NCBI GenBank assembly: GCA_905209085.1
Contig: CAJLRM010000006.1
Coordinates: forward strand, 1-64,000
DNA length: 64,000 bases
Source: an uncultured Eubacteriales bacterium
Lineage (GTDB): Bacteria > Bacillota > Clostridia > Christensenellales > Borkfalkiaceae
Direction of reading: 5' to 3'
The notes beneath the pieces were generated by a model. That model was not told the origin of the DNA. It did not search any database and saw nothing but the letters and a program-made list of their open reading frames with translations. Position 1 is the stretch's first letter. Each line of letters starts with the position of its first letter. The translations under genes and the position numbers were made by a program. Shown piece by piece: positions 17,684-29,981 of this stretch.

Positions 17684-19003
17684 TCACTCCTTGTCGTTGA
17701 GGCAGGCGATGCCGGGAAGCACCTTGCCTTCGAACAGTTCGAGGGAAGCGCCGCCGCCCGTGGAAATGTGCGTCATCTTATCCGCGAAGCCGAGCTGCTG
17801 TACCGCCGCCGCGCTGTCGCCGCCGCCGATGATGGTCGTCGCTTTGCCGTACGCGTCCGCGAGAGCCTGAGCGACCGCTTTGGTGCCTTCCGCGAGAACG
17901 GGGTTTTCAAACACGCCCATGGGGCCGTTCCAGATAACCGATTTCGCGTCCGCCACGACGGCGGCGAAAAGCTTTCTCGTTTCGGGACCGATGTCGAGTC
18001 CCATCATGTCCGCGGGGATCGCGTTCGCGGGAACGACGGTCGTTTCGAGCGGTGCGTCGATGGGATCGGGGAACGCTTTTGCCGCGACGGTGTCCACGGG
18101 CAGCACCAGCTTTTTGCCCAACGCAGCCGCTTTTTCGAGCATTTCCTTGCAGTAGCCTACTTTTTCCTCGTCCACGAGGGAAGTGCCGATGGAGCCGCCC
18201 TGCGCCTTGACGAAGGTATACGCCATGCCGCCGCCGATGACGAGGGTATCGCATTTTTCGAGGAGATTGGAGATGACGTTCAGCTTGTCCGCCACTTTGG
18301 CGCCGCCGAGGATCGCTACGAAGGGACGCTGAGGATTTTCCAGCGTGTCCGCCATGACGGAAAGCTCCTTTTCGATGAGGAAGCCGCAGACCGCCGTCTT
18401 CACGAGTCCTTCTTCGACGATGCCCGCCGTGGAGGCGTGGGAGCGGTGAGCGGTTCCGAACGCGTCGTTCACGTATACGTCGCAGTAGCCCGCGAGCGCC
18501 TGCATGAAGTCGGGCGCCTTCTTTTCTTCGCCCTTGTGGAAGCGGAGGTTTTCGAGGAGCACGCATTCGCCTTCCTTGCACGCGGCCACTTTCGCTTTGG
18601 CGTCCTCGCCCACGACGTCTTTGGCAAACGTCACCTTGCCGCCGAGCAGTTCGTTGAGTCGGGCTGCGACGGGCGCGAGCGACAGTTTTTTGACGTCCTT
18701 TTTCGCCTTTTCCAGCGCTTCCTCGGTCGCCTTTGCCTGTTCCGCTTCGGGCAGGGCGGCGATTTTCGCCTTTTCCTTTTTATTCAGTTCCACCTTCGCG
18801 TCGAATACGTTGTGCGGCTTGCCCATATGCGAGCAGAGGATCACCTTCGCCCCCTGTTCCATCAGATATTGGATGGTGGGGAGCGCGCCCACGATACGGT
18901 TTTCGTCGGTGATGACCCCGTCCTTCATGGGAACGTTGAAGTCGCATCTCACGAGAACTTTTTTGCCCTTGACGTCTACGTCTTTTACGGTTTTCTTGTT
19001 CAT
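17684..19003 (-). CDS. pgk: Phosphoglycerate kinase with an N-domain insertion
   Basis: Makes ATP and 3-phosphoglycerate from 1,3-bisphosphoglycerate. At 439 aa it is longer than the usual ~395. The substrate-binding N-domain (RCDFNVP near 19-25, SHMGKP near 58-63, ENLRFH near 151-156) and the nucleotide domain (GGAKVADKL, GGGDSAAAV) are intact. The extra length is a charged, probably helical insertion of about 35-40 residues between SHMGKP and the SLAPVA strand (about 64-107). An AAGGAGAT site precedes the ATG. It is the first gene of the glycolytic unit with a well-formed promoter. Confidence 0.96.
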   Translation of the reverse strand: MNKKTVKDVDVKGKKVLVRCDFNVPMKDGVITDENRIVGALPTIQYLMEQGAKVILCSHMGKPHNVFDAKVELNKKEKAKIAALPEAEQAKATEEALEKAKKDVKKLSLAPVAARLNELLGGKVTFAKDVVGEDAKAKVAACKEGECVLLENLRFHKGEEKKAPDFMQALAGYCDVYVNDAFGTAHRSHASTAGIVEEGLVKTAVCGFLIEKELSVMADTLENPQRPFVAILGGAKVADKLNVISNLLEKCDTLVIGGGMAYTFVKAQGGSIGTSLVDEEKVGYCKEMLEKAAALGKKLVLPVDTVAAKAFPDPIDAPLETTVVPANAIPADMMGLDIGPETRKLFAAVVADAKSVIWNGPMGVFENPVLAEGTKAVAQALADAYGKATTIIGGGDSAAAVQQLGFADKMTHISTGGGASLELFEGKVLPGIACLNDKE

Positions 19004-19043
19004 AAAAAAGAGATCTCCTTGATTTAGTTTTTCATACGGTTAT

Positions 19044-19073
19044 ATAATACCCCATTTTTTCCCTGTTTGTCAA
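19044..19073 (-). promoter_or_regulatory. Promoter of pgk-tpiA-gpmI-secG
   Basis: On the minus strand TTGACA (plus 19068-19073), an 18-bp spacer and TATTAT (plus 19044-19049). Confidence 0.8.
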
Positions 19074-19199
19074 CCTTTTATAAAAATAATCCCGAAAAGT
19101 TTTTGATAAATCTGTTGACAAGCGCTTTTCGGTATCTTTCGGTATCTTAATATAGTAATATCGATTCCTGACAAAATCCGCAAAAATTCTTTTACGGAC

Positions 19200-19228
19200 T
19201 TGACAAAAAAGGAAAAATCCGCTATACT
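19200..19228 (+). promoter_or_regulatory. Promoter of the PHP gene
   Basis: TTGACA (19200-19205) and TATACT (19223-19228) with a 17-bp spacer. An imperfect direct repeat of TTTCGGTATCT lies just upstream (19127-19148). Confidence 0.85.
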
Positions 19229-19261
19229 GTCAAACGAGAAAGGGCAAAGGAGATAACTGCC

Positions 19262-20299
19262 ATGAAAACCGTTCTTTTGGGAAAGACGAAAAATTTTTTT
19301 AAAGCGAATCTGCATATGCACACGACGATTTCCGACGGACAGATGACGCCCGAGGAAGTCAAAGAGGCATATCGAAGCAACGGATATTCCATCGTCGCGT
19401 TCACCGATCACGACGTCATGGTGCCGCACAACGATCTGACGGATAAAGATTTCCTCGCCATTACGTCCTGCGAAATGGAGATCAATCAGCCCAATCCCGA
19501 GAACGATTTTTCGCTCATTTCCACCTATCATCTTAACTTTTTTTCCAAAGATCCCGGGGCGGAAACGCTCCCCTGCTTTTCGCAGCGGTACGTATGGCTT
19601 GCCCATTCTAAAAAATACGTCACCGACGAAATGCGGAAAACCGATTACATACGGGAATATTCCGTCGAATGTATCAACGATATGATCTCCAAAGCCAACG
19701 CGGCGGGGTTTCTCGTTTCCTACAATCATCCCGTGTGGTCGCTGCAAACCCGCGACGACTACGCAGAGTTAAAGGGACTTTGGGGCGTGGAATGCTATAA
19801 TACGGGCTGCGCCCGCGCGGGAATGACCGACAACGAGCAGCCCTTCGACGACCTGTTGAAAAAAGGCAACAGAATTTTTCCTCTGGCTACGGACGACGCG
19901 CACACCCGCAGGGATCTTTTCGGCGGGTTCGCGATGGTGGACGCGGAGAAATTGGAATACGCCGCCGTCATGCGCGCGCTGGAAAAAGGGGACTTCTATT
20001 CTTCTACGGGACCTTTGATCCTCGAACTTTGCTTCGAAGAGAATCAATTGTCCGTCCGCTGTTCCAAGGCGGTGAAGATCGTTTTGAACACGGACAGGCG
20101 CTTCGCCCTGACGATCGCGGCGGAGAGCGGGAAAACTTTGGAGGGCGGAACTTTCGATCTCTCGGAATTTCTGCGGGGGGCTTTGGCGCACGATACGACG
20201 CGGTATCCCTTCTTTTTCCGCGTCACCGTTGTCGACGAACGCGGCGACAAGGCGTGGACGCGCGCGTATTTTGAAGAGGATCTGCGGGAGAGTCTGTAA
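19262..20299 (+). CDS. PHP-domain metal-dependent phosphoesterase
   Basis: A 345-aa protein with a polymerase-and-histidinol-phosphatase (PHP) fold. Metal ligands are visible in order: His18 and His20 (NLHMHTTISDG), Asp49/His50 (FTDHD), a central Glu (SCEME), a later His (YNHPVW) and the C-terminal ATDDAH. It should hydrolyse a phosphate ester; the substrate is not evident. The last ~90 residues form a beta-rich extension. AAGGAGATAA precedes the ATG. It is divergent from pgk with its own promoter. Confidence 0.85.
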   Translation: MKTVLLGKTKNFFKANLHMHTTISDGQMTPEEVKEAYRSNGYSIVAFTDHDVMVPHNDLTDKDFLAITSCEMEINQPNPENDFSLISTYHLNFFSKDPGAETLPCFSQRYVWLAHSKKYVTDEMRKTDYIREYSVECINDMISKANAAGFLVSYNHPVWSLQTRDDYAELKGLWGVECYNTGCARAGMTDNEQPFDDLLKKGNRIFPLATDDAHTRRDLFGGFAMVDAEKLEYAAVMRALEKGDFYSSTGPLILELCFEENQLSVRCSKAVKIVLNTDRRFALTIAAESGKTLEGGTFDLSEFLRGALAHDTTRYPFFFRVTVVDERGDKAWTRAYFEEDLRESL

Positions 20300-20411
20300 G
20301 CCCCGCCGAGCAGAAAAAGGGGAAATTTCCAAATAAAGCCGCGTTGTCCGCCTTTTAGGGAGCCGTTTTTGTGAAAAAGGGAAAGTTTTACAAAAATTTT
20401 GCTCCAAATAG

Positions 20412-20440
20412 TTGACAAAGCGGTTTTTTCGTGTTAAAAT
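20412..20440 (+). promoter_or_regulatory. Promoter of rpsL and probably rpsG-fusA
   Basis: TTGACA (20412-20417), a 17-bp spacer and TAAAAT (20435-20440). It leaves a leader of about 200 nt before rpsL. Confidence 0.85.
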
Positions 20441-20459
20441 CAGTAATGCTGTAATGCGG

Positions 20460-20485
20460 AAAGGGGGTATTTCGCCCTTTTTGTC
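20460..20485 (+). promoter_or_regulatory. Hairpin in the rpsL leader (attenuator-like)
   Basis: AAAGGG (20460-20465) pairs with CCCTTT (20475-20480) and runs into a T-rich tract (TTTTTG then GTTTTT). It lies only about 15 nt after the expected start of transcription. Confidence 0.4.
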
Positions 20486-20653
20486 CGTTTTTACGGCGGA
20501 AAAGACCGGGGCGGACAAACCCGCCGAAGGGGCCGAAAAAACGCGGCGCCGTTCGGAAGATCGCCGCCGCGGCTCGTCATATCGCTTTCTTTAAATTGCG
20601 TAAGGGCAATTTCGAGAAATATATTCCAAAATTCTTACAAGGAGGTCAAGTAA

Positions 20654-21025
<372 letters not shown>

Positions 21026-21333
21026 TCCCTCTTCGAAAACGTTGAGGAAAAACGGGTTTCGCTGACGAGGAAAGCGGTCGCTTTGCGAAAAACCGCGGGA
21101 ACGTTCCCGCAACCGAGCGCTTGGAAAAGCGCGAAAGAAAATCCTACTTGTAAATCGGAATATAGCTCGAAAAAAGCCCCGAATGAAAGTAGGCAGTATG
21201 CGGCGAAGTCCGCAGAAGGTTCGCCCCGCCGGAAGGAGCGCGCAAAGGCGCGCGAAAACAGGTCGGCGGCAGCGCGATAGCCGTACTGAAGGGTAAAATC
21301 CCTTATCAATATTATTTAAAGGAGGATAAAACT
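21026..21333 (+). other. Unusually long structured rpsL-rpsG spacer
   Basis: 308 bp without a credible gene on either strand. It has several hairpin candidates: the palindrome GCGGGAACGTTCCCGC (21097-21112), a CGCTT/AAGCG stem just after it, GCGCGC/GCGCGC near 21239-21254, and AAGGG/CCCTT just before the rpsG ribosome binding site. No terminator or promoter is obvious, so read-through into rpsG is likely. Confidence 0.5.
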
Positions 21334-21804
21334 ATGCCCAGAAGAGGTAATGTCCCTAAGAGGGACGTGCTTCCCGATCCTATGTACGGGAGCAAGGTAG
21401 TGACCAAGCTCATCAACCAGATCATGCTCGACGGCAAGAAAGGCACGGCTCAGGCAATCGTTTACGAAGCATTCAAGATCATGGGGGAAAAGCTGAATAT
21501 GGAACCCATGGAAATCTTCAAGCAGGCGATGGAGAACGTGATGCCCGTCGTGGAAGTCAAGGCCCGCCGTGTCGGCGGCGCCAACTATCAGGTTCCCATT
21601 GAAATCAGACCCGAGAGGCGTCAGACGCTCGCCATTCGCTGGCTCGTCATCAACACGAGGAAGAGAAGCGAGAGAGAGATGTCCAAAAAGCTCGCGGCGG
21701 AACTGATGGACGCCTACAACAACGCCGGCGGTTCAGTCAAGAAGAAAGAAGACACGCACAGAATGGCCGAAGCGAATAAGGCGTTCGCTCATTTCAGATT
21801 CTAA
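21334..21804 (+). CDS. rpsG: 30S ribosomal protein S7
   Basis: A 156-aa primary 16S rRNA-binding protein of the small-subunit head. It has the standard S7 start (MPRRGNVPKRDVLPDP), the GGANYQVPIEIRPERR loop and the C-terminal THRMAEANKAFAHFRF helix. An AAAGGAGGA site precedes the ATG. S7 is the translational repressor of this operon in E. coli, so the long spacer upstream is a plausible control site. Confidence 0.98.
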   Translation: MPRRGNVPKRDVLPDPMYGSKVVTKLINQIMLDGKKGTAQAIVYEAFKIMGEKLNMEPMEIFKQAMENVMPVVEVKARRVGGANYQVPIEIRPERRQTLAIRWLVINTRKRSEREMSKKLAAELMDAYNNAGGSVKKKEDTHRMAEANKAFAHFRF

Positions 21805-21814
21805 GAGGTAATCT

Positions 21815-23896
<2,082 letters not shown>

Positions 23897-23919
23897 GGAC
23901 GGCGCATTGACAAAATTTG

Positions 23920-23960
23920 CGTTTTGCCCCGACTTTTCTGCGGGGCAAAACGGAAATTTT
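23920..23960 (+). terminator. Terminator between fusA and tuf
   Basis: CGTTTTGCCCCG (23920-23931), a 9-nt loop and CGGGGCAAAACG (23941-23952), then a T-rich but interrupted tract. Confidence 0.75.
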
Positions 23961-23991
23961 CAAAATTTTTCAAAAAACACCGTTAAAAGAT

Positions 23992-24020
23992 TTGATAAAT
24001 TTGAAAAATTAATATATAAT
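23992..24020 (+). promoter_or_regulatory. Promoter of tuf
   Basis: TTGATA (23992-23997), a 17-bp spacer and a perfect TATAAT (24015-24020) in A/T-rich surroundings. It gives a leader of about 115 nt. Confidence 0.85.
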
Positions 24021-24026
24021 AAGTAC

Positions 24027-24117
24027 GTCCATAGAGAATTGGACAAAGCTTATGTATAAAGAAAATGATAGATAGCTGCGTCCCGAGATAAGGATAAGTT
24101 ATCATTTTAAATTTTTT
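24027..24117 (+). promoter_or_regulatory. Structured tuf leader with terminator-like hairpin
   Basis: The first hairpin is GTCCA (24027-24031) with TGGAC (24040-24044), at the expected 5' end of the RNA. The second is AAAATGATA (24062-24070) with TATCATTTT (24100-24108), followed by TTTTTT (24112-24117), just before the ribosome binding site. This looks like an attenuator. No known riboswitch was recognised. Confidence 0.5.
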
Positions 24118-24141
24118 ATAAACAATATTGGAGGATTTATT

Positions 24142-25362
<1,221 letters not shown>

Positions 25363-25388
25363 TCTAAGAGATAATATAAAACCAAAAC

Positions 25389-25425
25389 AAAAACAACTTG
25401 TCGATTTTCGGCAAGTTGTTTTTTT
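25389..25425 (+). terminator. Terminator after tuf
   Basis: AACAACTTG (25392-25400), an 11-nt loop and CAAGTTGTT (25412-25420) running into seven T. Confidence 0.9.
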
Positions 25426-25696
25426 ATGTCCCGTCGCTTTTTCTCCGCGTTTTTCCCGGGAAGAATGGTGGGCGAAAGCTTTTTCGTCGGATAGGCGGAC
25501 GCCTGTTCTCGCGGAAAGTGTAGAAATTTAGAAATCGTCATCCAAAATCGGACGTAGGAGCGGACTTTCAGGATAGACCGCATTTGTCGGAAACGGAGTG
25601 CCTGTTTGATGAAAAGCGCTTTGCCGTGCCGCCTCGATTTTTTTCTTTTGAGCCGCGAAAAATTTGAAAAATTTATTAAAATATTAAAATCCTCTA

Positions 25697-25724
25697 TTGA
25701 CAAGAGGAATATATTTGATATAAT
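25697..25724 (+). promoter_or_regulatory. Promoter P1 with a dyad across the -35
   Basis: TTGACA (25697-25702), a 16-bp spacer and TATAAT (25719-25724). CCTCT (25691-25695) and AGAGG (25703-25707) flank the -35 as a small inverted repeat that could be an operator. Confidence 0.75.
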
Positions 25725-25829
25725 GAATAACGTTTTAAAGATTACTTTAAAGAAATGCGGAATTTGATTCCAAAAGATTGAAAGAATGATATTTTTTTGG
25801 AAAATGTAAAAAATATGTGCAGGCGCATC

Positions 25830-25857
25830 TTGACCGAAACTGAAATTCTGTTATAAT
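25830..25857 (+). promoter_or_regulatory. Promoter P2
   Basis: TTGACC (25830-25835), a 16-bp spacer and TATAAT (25852-25857). It is nearer to the gene at 26060 than P1. Confidence 0.7.
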
Positions 25858-26059
25858 AAAGATGCTTTCGGGCGCGGCAATCGACCGGGAAAAGCGGAAA
25901 ACAAAGGCGCGCTTGTACGTACTACCCGTACTACGTAAAAAACGCGTAAAAAGCCGTGACTATATTCGCCTTAAAAGGGAATTTTCCGAAGAGGAAAGAC
26001 CTTTCGGAGGATTTGGGAATAAATAAAACGTGCGGATATAAGGAGGAAAAGATGAAAAG

Positions 26060-29000
26060 ATGAAAAGAAAATCTGTTGTATTGCTTGTCGGCGTCCTGAT
26101 GGCGGGGTGCCTCGCGTTCGGGGCGTCGACGCTCGCGCAGAGCGCGGCGGCGGAAGAAGAGGGGTATTCCGTTTCGGAATTCGCCGAGCTTCCCGCCGAT
26201 TGGCAGCTCAACGATCAATGCGACGCCGAAAACACTTCGGTGACGTTTGAAAACGGGGAGATGGTGATCAGGAGCGAGGGAAGCACCTCTCCCCAAAAAT
26301 ATTACGGGGCGATGTACTTTATCGACAAGGATAGCGTCTACGAAGATTTCACCTTTGAAATCACGGTGAAAATGACAGATCCTGCCGATACGTCGAGATG
26401 GCTGGGCATCATGTATCATACCCAGACGACGGACACCAATACGATAGGCTACCTGATGAATTATCGCTATAACGGAAATTCCGCGTCGTCCGCCGTAGAC
26501 GCAGGCAGGAACTTTTACGACGACGCCGTCAGTACGGGCAATCCCGCGCTCAGCGACGGGGAATATCATACCTTGAAGATCACCCTGCGCGGCACGACGG
26601 CAAGGCACTATATGGACGGCAGGATCATCAAGGAATGGGACGTGGCTTCCAAAAACGACAAAGTGGGCGGCGCTCCTCTGACGTCGGGCGGCTTCGCGCT
26701 CCTTCTCAACCGCGCGACGCTGAACATAAAGAGCTGCTCCATCAGCCGCAGCGTAGAAGCCGAAGAGCCGGAAGCGCCTGGGATTTTCGGGGACGCTCTG
26801 CCCGAAAACTGGGAGCTTTATGGCGAGAGCGACGTTGCGCACACCGCCTCCGCGTTCGAGAACGGCGATCTGGTGATCACGCACAACAATGCCGCCATCA
26901 ACAATCAGCTGTATTACGGCTCCGTCTATCTCATCGACACGGACGCGGCGTACAGCGATTTCACGTTTGAGATCACGGTGAAAATGACCGATCCCTTCGA
27001 CACGTCGAGATGGTTCGGCGTTATGTACCATACCCAAAAGGTGGGCAGCAACCTGGTCGGATATTTGATGAACTATCGCTACAACGGGCAAACGGCGTCC
27101 TCGGCGGTAGACGCTTCCCGCGGTTTCAGCGACGATGAGAAGGACAGGGGGAACGCGCTGAGCGACGGTCTGTATCATACGATGAAAATCGAAATGGCGG
27201 GCACGACGGCGAGGCATTATATGGACGGCGTTCTGATCAAGGAGTGGGACGTCAAGACGAAGGACGATACGCTGGGGGGCACCCTAAAAGCGGGCGGCTT
27301 CGCGCTCCTTCTCAACCGCGCGACGCTCAGCGTCAAAAATTACAGCGTCAGCGGCACGCCCGCCAAGATTGCGGAGGCCGACGACGCCTTGGTGGAAACC
27401 TACCGCGCCGAATCCGCGCCGACCAACGCCCCCACCGTCGTTTTCGACGTGAAGGACAAAGCGGCGCTCGACTCTTTAAAAGCGAACGGGGAAAGACCTT
27501 CCAACGCCATTCTCCGCTTCGATAAGGATTATAATATCGTCGCCGCGGACGGCACGGTGCTGGACAGCTTTACGAATATCTATACCGATGTTTTGCGGGG
27601 AAGGATCCTCCCCGTTCTCCATCTCGCGGACGAAGGGGCGGCGGACGCCGCTTTGAAATATTTTGAGGAGGAGGCGGATATACTCGATTTGGCGGTCATG
27701 TCGGAGAATCCCTCGCTCGTGAAGAAGGTCAAGGAAGCGAACGGCAAGATACGCGGCATCGTTTCTTACGCCGCGGGCACAAATCTTTACGAGATCGTAA
27801 AGACGACGAACATGAGCTACGCGAACGTCGCCGTGATCCCGCAGAGCATGGCGACGCAGGAGAACGTGCGCTACATTCAGGCTCGTTTCAAGACTGTGTG
27901 GGTGACGGCGGACGATACGGCGGGACTGGGACTTTACGACTGCGTGAACAGCGGCGCTTACGGCGTCATCGTTTCCGACTTCTCGGCGGCGTACGACGTC
28001 TTGGAAACTTACGCGAAGAACGGGCTTTCGAGAATGCCCTTCAACGCGGCGCACAGGGGACTTCCCAAACTGTACAACGAAAACTCGGTCAGCGGGGTAA
28101 AAGCCGCGATCGCGGCGGGCGCCACGCACGTGGAATTGGACGGGTATCTGACGACGGATAATCATATCGTCCTCATGCACGACAACACCATCGACAGGAC
28201 GACGAACGGCACGGGCAGCATCGAAAGCATGAGCCTTTCCCAGCTCCGTCAATACAAGCTCGACCAATTCGACGCGGAGGAGATTCCCACCCTCGACGAC
28301 ATCATCGCCGTACTCAAACAGTCGGACGTCATTTTGGTGTTCGAGATAAAATCGGGCAGGAACGAAATCGTGGATATTCTCAAAGAGAAGCTCGAAAAAT
28401 ACGATTTCTGGGAACAGACGGTGGTCATTTCCTTTAATACCGCCATTCTCGGCAGGATGAAGACGGCGCTTCCCGAAGTGCCCACGGCAAACCTCAACAC
28501 CGCGACGGCGGGCAGTTTTGCGGCGGTGCTTTATTGGATGGGGCTTTACAATACGGGCGTGGACACCTCTCTCGGCAACGCGACCGCGGCGTTCAACGAA
28601 TCCTATCTGCGCGACCGCGGCATCATCGGCTGGTATTGGACGTACGACAACTCCGCCTCGCTGATGAGCGCGCAGAATCTCGGCTACGTCGGCCTCACCA
28701 ATAATGCGGGCGATTCGTATAAGACGGCGGCGATGTTCGTGGAGGGAATCGCCGACAAAGCGAGGGATCTGAAAGCGGGGGACGCCGTGGATTTGAAGGC
28801 GACCCTCTATACGGGCGAGGAAAAGACCGTCTATGGCTCCGTGTTCCAATGTATCGACAAAGGGGAGTATTACGAGGTGATTGCCTCTTATCGGCAGGGA
28901 AACAATCTGATCTATACGCAGAGTTTCCGTTTGGAAAAGGACGACTCGGACGAACCGCCCGTCCATTCTTCCGCATCCGACTCAGCCTCCGCTTCCTCGT

Positions 29001-29182
29001 CGGAACAAAGTTCGTCGGATGCGCAGTCCGCTTCGGACTCGCTCCAAGCGTCCTCTTCGGGCGGGGCGGACTCTTCCTCGGGCGCAAGCGGCTGCGGCGG
29101 CTGTAAAGGTACGGCAGTATTTCCCGCCGTCCTCGCCTTTGCGGCGCTCGCCGGCATTCTCGTCAGGAAAAAGCGGGGATAA
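26060..29182 (+). CDS. Large surface protein: two lectin-like repeats plus GDPD domain
   Basis: A 1040-aa exported protein. Order: a signal peptide (about 1-30), two closely related ~185-aa jelly-roll (lectin/DUF1080-like) repeats (about 38-228 and 249-434, sharing FTFEITVKMTDP, GYLMNYRYNG and GGFALLLNRATL), a middle barrel-like region (about 440-655), then a glycerophosphodiester phosphodiesterase domain (about 660-880). The GDPD residues His665-Arg666, Glu674, Glu692, Asp694 and His707 are present, so it may be active. A small beta domain, a Ser-rich stalk, Gly-Cys (Cys1012 and Cys1015), one membrane helix and a RKKRG end follow. It probably degrades or binds glycerophospho-polymers at the surface. 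AGGAGG lies 13 nt upstream, with a nearer ATG at 26052. Confidence 0.85.
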   Translation: MKRKSVVLLVGVLMAGCLAFGASTLAQSAAAEEEGYSVSEFAELPADWQLNDQCDAENTSVTFENGEMVIRSEGSTSPQKYYGAMYFIDKDSVYEDFTFEITVKMTDPADTSRWLGIMYHTQTTDTNTIGYLMNYRYNGNSASSAVDAGRNFYDDAVSTGNPALSDGEYHTLKITLRGTTARHYMDGRIIKEWDVASKNDKVGGAPLTSGGFALLLNRATLNIKSCSISRSVEAEEPEAPGIFGDALPENWELYGESDVAHTASAFENGDLVITHNNAAINNQLYYGSVYLIDTDAAYSDFTFEITVKMTDPFDTSRWFGVMYHTQKVGSNLVGYLMNYRYNGQTASSAVDASRGFSDDEKDRGNALSDGLYHTMKIEMAGTTARHYMDGVLIKEWDVKTKDDTLGGTLKAGGFALLLNRATLSVKNYSVSGTPAKIAEADDALVETYRAESAPTNAPTVVFDVKDKAALDSLKANGERPSNAILRFDKDYNIVAADGTVLDSFTNIYTDVLRGRILPVLHLADEGAADAALKYFEEEADILDLAVMSENPSLVKKVKEANGKIRGIVSYAAGTNLYEIVKTTNMSYANVAVIPQSMATQENVRYIQARFKTVWVTADDTAGLGLYDCVNSGAYGVIVSDFSAAYDVLETYAKNGLSRMPFNAAHRGLPKLYNENSVSGVKAAIAAGATHVELDGYLTTDNHIVLMHDNTIDRTTNGTGSIESMSLSQLRQYKLDQFDAEEIPTLDDIIAVLKQSDVILVFEIKSGRNEIVDILKEKLEKYDFWEQTVVISFNTAILGRMKTALPEVPTANLNTATAGSFAAVLYWMGLYNTGVDTSLGNATAAFNESYLRDRGIIGWYWTYDNSASLMSAQNLGYVGLTNNAGDSYKTAAMFVEGIADKARDLKAGDAVDLKATLYTGEEKTVYGSVFQCIDKGEYYEVIASYRQGNNLIYTQSFRLEKDDSDEPPVHSSASDSASASSSEQSSSDAQSASDSLQASSSGGADSSSGASGCGGCKGTAVFPAVLAFAALAGILVRKKRG

Positions 29183-29201
29183 AAATAACGATTGCAATAA
29201 A

Positions 29202-29235
29202 AGCCGCCGCGGAAACTTTCGCGGCGGCTCTTCTG
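29202..29235 (+). terminator. Terminator after the GDPD gene
   Basis: AGCCGCCGCG and CGCGGCGGCT form a 10-bp GC-rich stem (29202-29211 and 29220-29229) with a weak T-rich end. Confidence 0.6.
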
Positions 29236-29282
29236 TGGAAGGAGAGCGGGAAAAAGGCAAACGCGGCGCGCCCTTCTTTCGC

Positions 29283-29310
29283 TTGACTTTGCGGGGAAAA
29301 GGGGTATAAT
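29283..29310 (+). promoter_or_regulatory. Promoter of the GrpB-family gene
   Basis: TTGACT (29283-29288), a 16-bp spacer and TATAAT (29305-29310). The ATG at 29309 lies inside the -10 box and so cannot be the start codon. Confidence 0.75.
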
Positions 29311-29329
29311 GAAAGGGGAGAAAAACGAA

Positions 29330-29911
29330 ATGAAAAAGACGCTCGACGAAATGACGTTAGAGGAGCTTTGGACGCTGTTCCCGATTCTTCTCAAAGAATA
29401 TAATCCGCTCTATCCCGTTTGGTACGAAGAGGAAGCGCGAAAGATTCTCGCAACGGTAGGCGATGTCTTTCGCGTCAGCCATATCGGCAGCACGGCCGTC
29501 GAGGGGCTTTTGTCCAAGCCGACGGTGGATATTTTATTGGAGTTGACGCCCCGTGCGGACGCCGAAAAAGCGGCGCGCGCTTTGAAAGGGGAATGGACCT
29601 TGATGTCGGAGTCGGAAGATCCGTGGAAGCTTTCCTTCAACAAGGGCTATACGCCCGACGGATTTGCGGAAAAGGTATTTCATCTGCACGTGCGGCGCGC
29701 GGGGGATTGGGACGAACTGTATTTTCGCGATTATCTGCGCGAAAATCCCTCCGTCGCGGCGAAGTACGCCCTCTTAAAAAGGGAACTGAAAGAAAAATTC
29801 GAGCGGAACAGGGACGGATATACGGCGGCAAAGACGGATTTTATCAAAGAGATGACGGCGCGTGCGCGCCTTTGCTACGGAACGAGATACCGCCCGAAGC
29901 TCCGTCCGTAA
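29330..29911 (+). CDS. GrpB family protein (UPF0157)
   Basis: A 193-aa member of the GrpB/UPF0157 family, which has a nucleotidyltransferase-like fold. The hallmark VSHIGSTAVEGLLSKPTVDI is near the N-terminus, followed by the conserved HLHVRR strand. The C-terminal YLRENPSVAAKYALLKREL and DGYTAAKTDFI segments fit well. The family is often annotated as dephospho-CoA kinase-like or of unknown role; no reaction is proven. The start is set at 29330 because the upstream ATG is inside the promoter and AAGGGGAG lies 9 nt before this one. Confidence 0.9.
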   Translation: MKKTLDEMTLEELWTLFPILLKEYNPLYPVWYEEEARKILATVGDVFRVSHIGSTAVEGLLSKPTVDILLELTPRADAEKAARALKGEWTLMSESEDPWKLSFNKGYTPDGFAEKVFHLHVRRAGDWDELYFRDYLRENPSVAAKYALLKRELKEKFERNRDGYTAAKTDFIKEMTARARLCYGTRYRPKLRP

Positions 29912-29981
29912 ACGGGGAGAAAGACAAAAAAATAAAGAACGCTCTGCCCGCCGGGGATGCAAAGAAAAGAGGAGATAGAGG

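Larger units (their letters stand above)
25426..26059. other. Long upstream region of the GDPD surface-protein gene
   Basis: No gene was recognised in the first 270 bp. The rest is A/T-rich and holds two promoters and the start region of the next gene. An open frame on the minus strand here is an antisense shadow. Confidence 0.5.

Noticed and set aside
17672..19027. Long open frame antisense to pgk
   Set aside because: Shadow of a conserved gene on the opposite strand; composition is biased and no motif is seen.
25931..27217. 428-codon minus-strand frame opposite the GDPD gene
   Set aside because: His/Arg-rich shadow of the lectin-like repeats; the plus-strand protein has signal peptide, domains and anchor.
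29309..29332. Upstream ATG as start of the GrpB-family gene
   Set aside because: It lies inside the -10 element of the gene's promoter.
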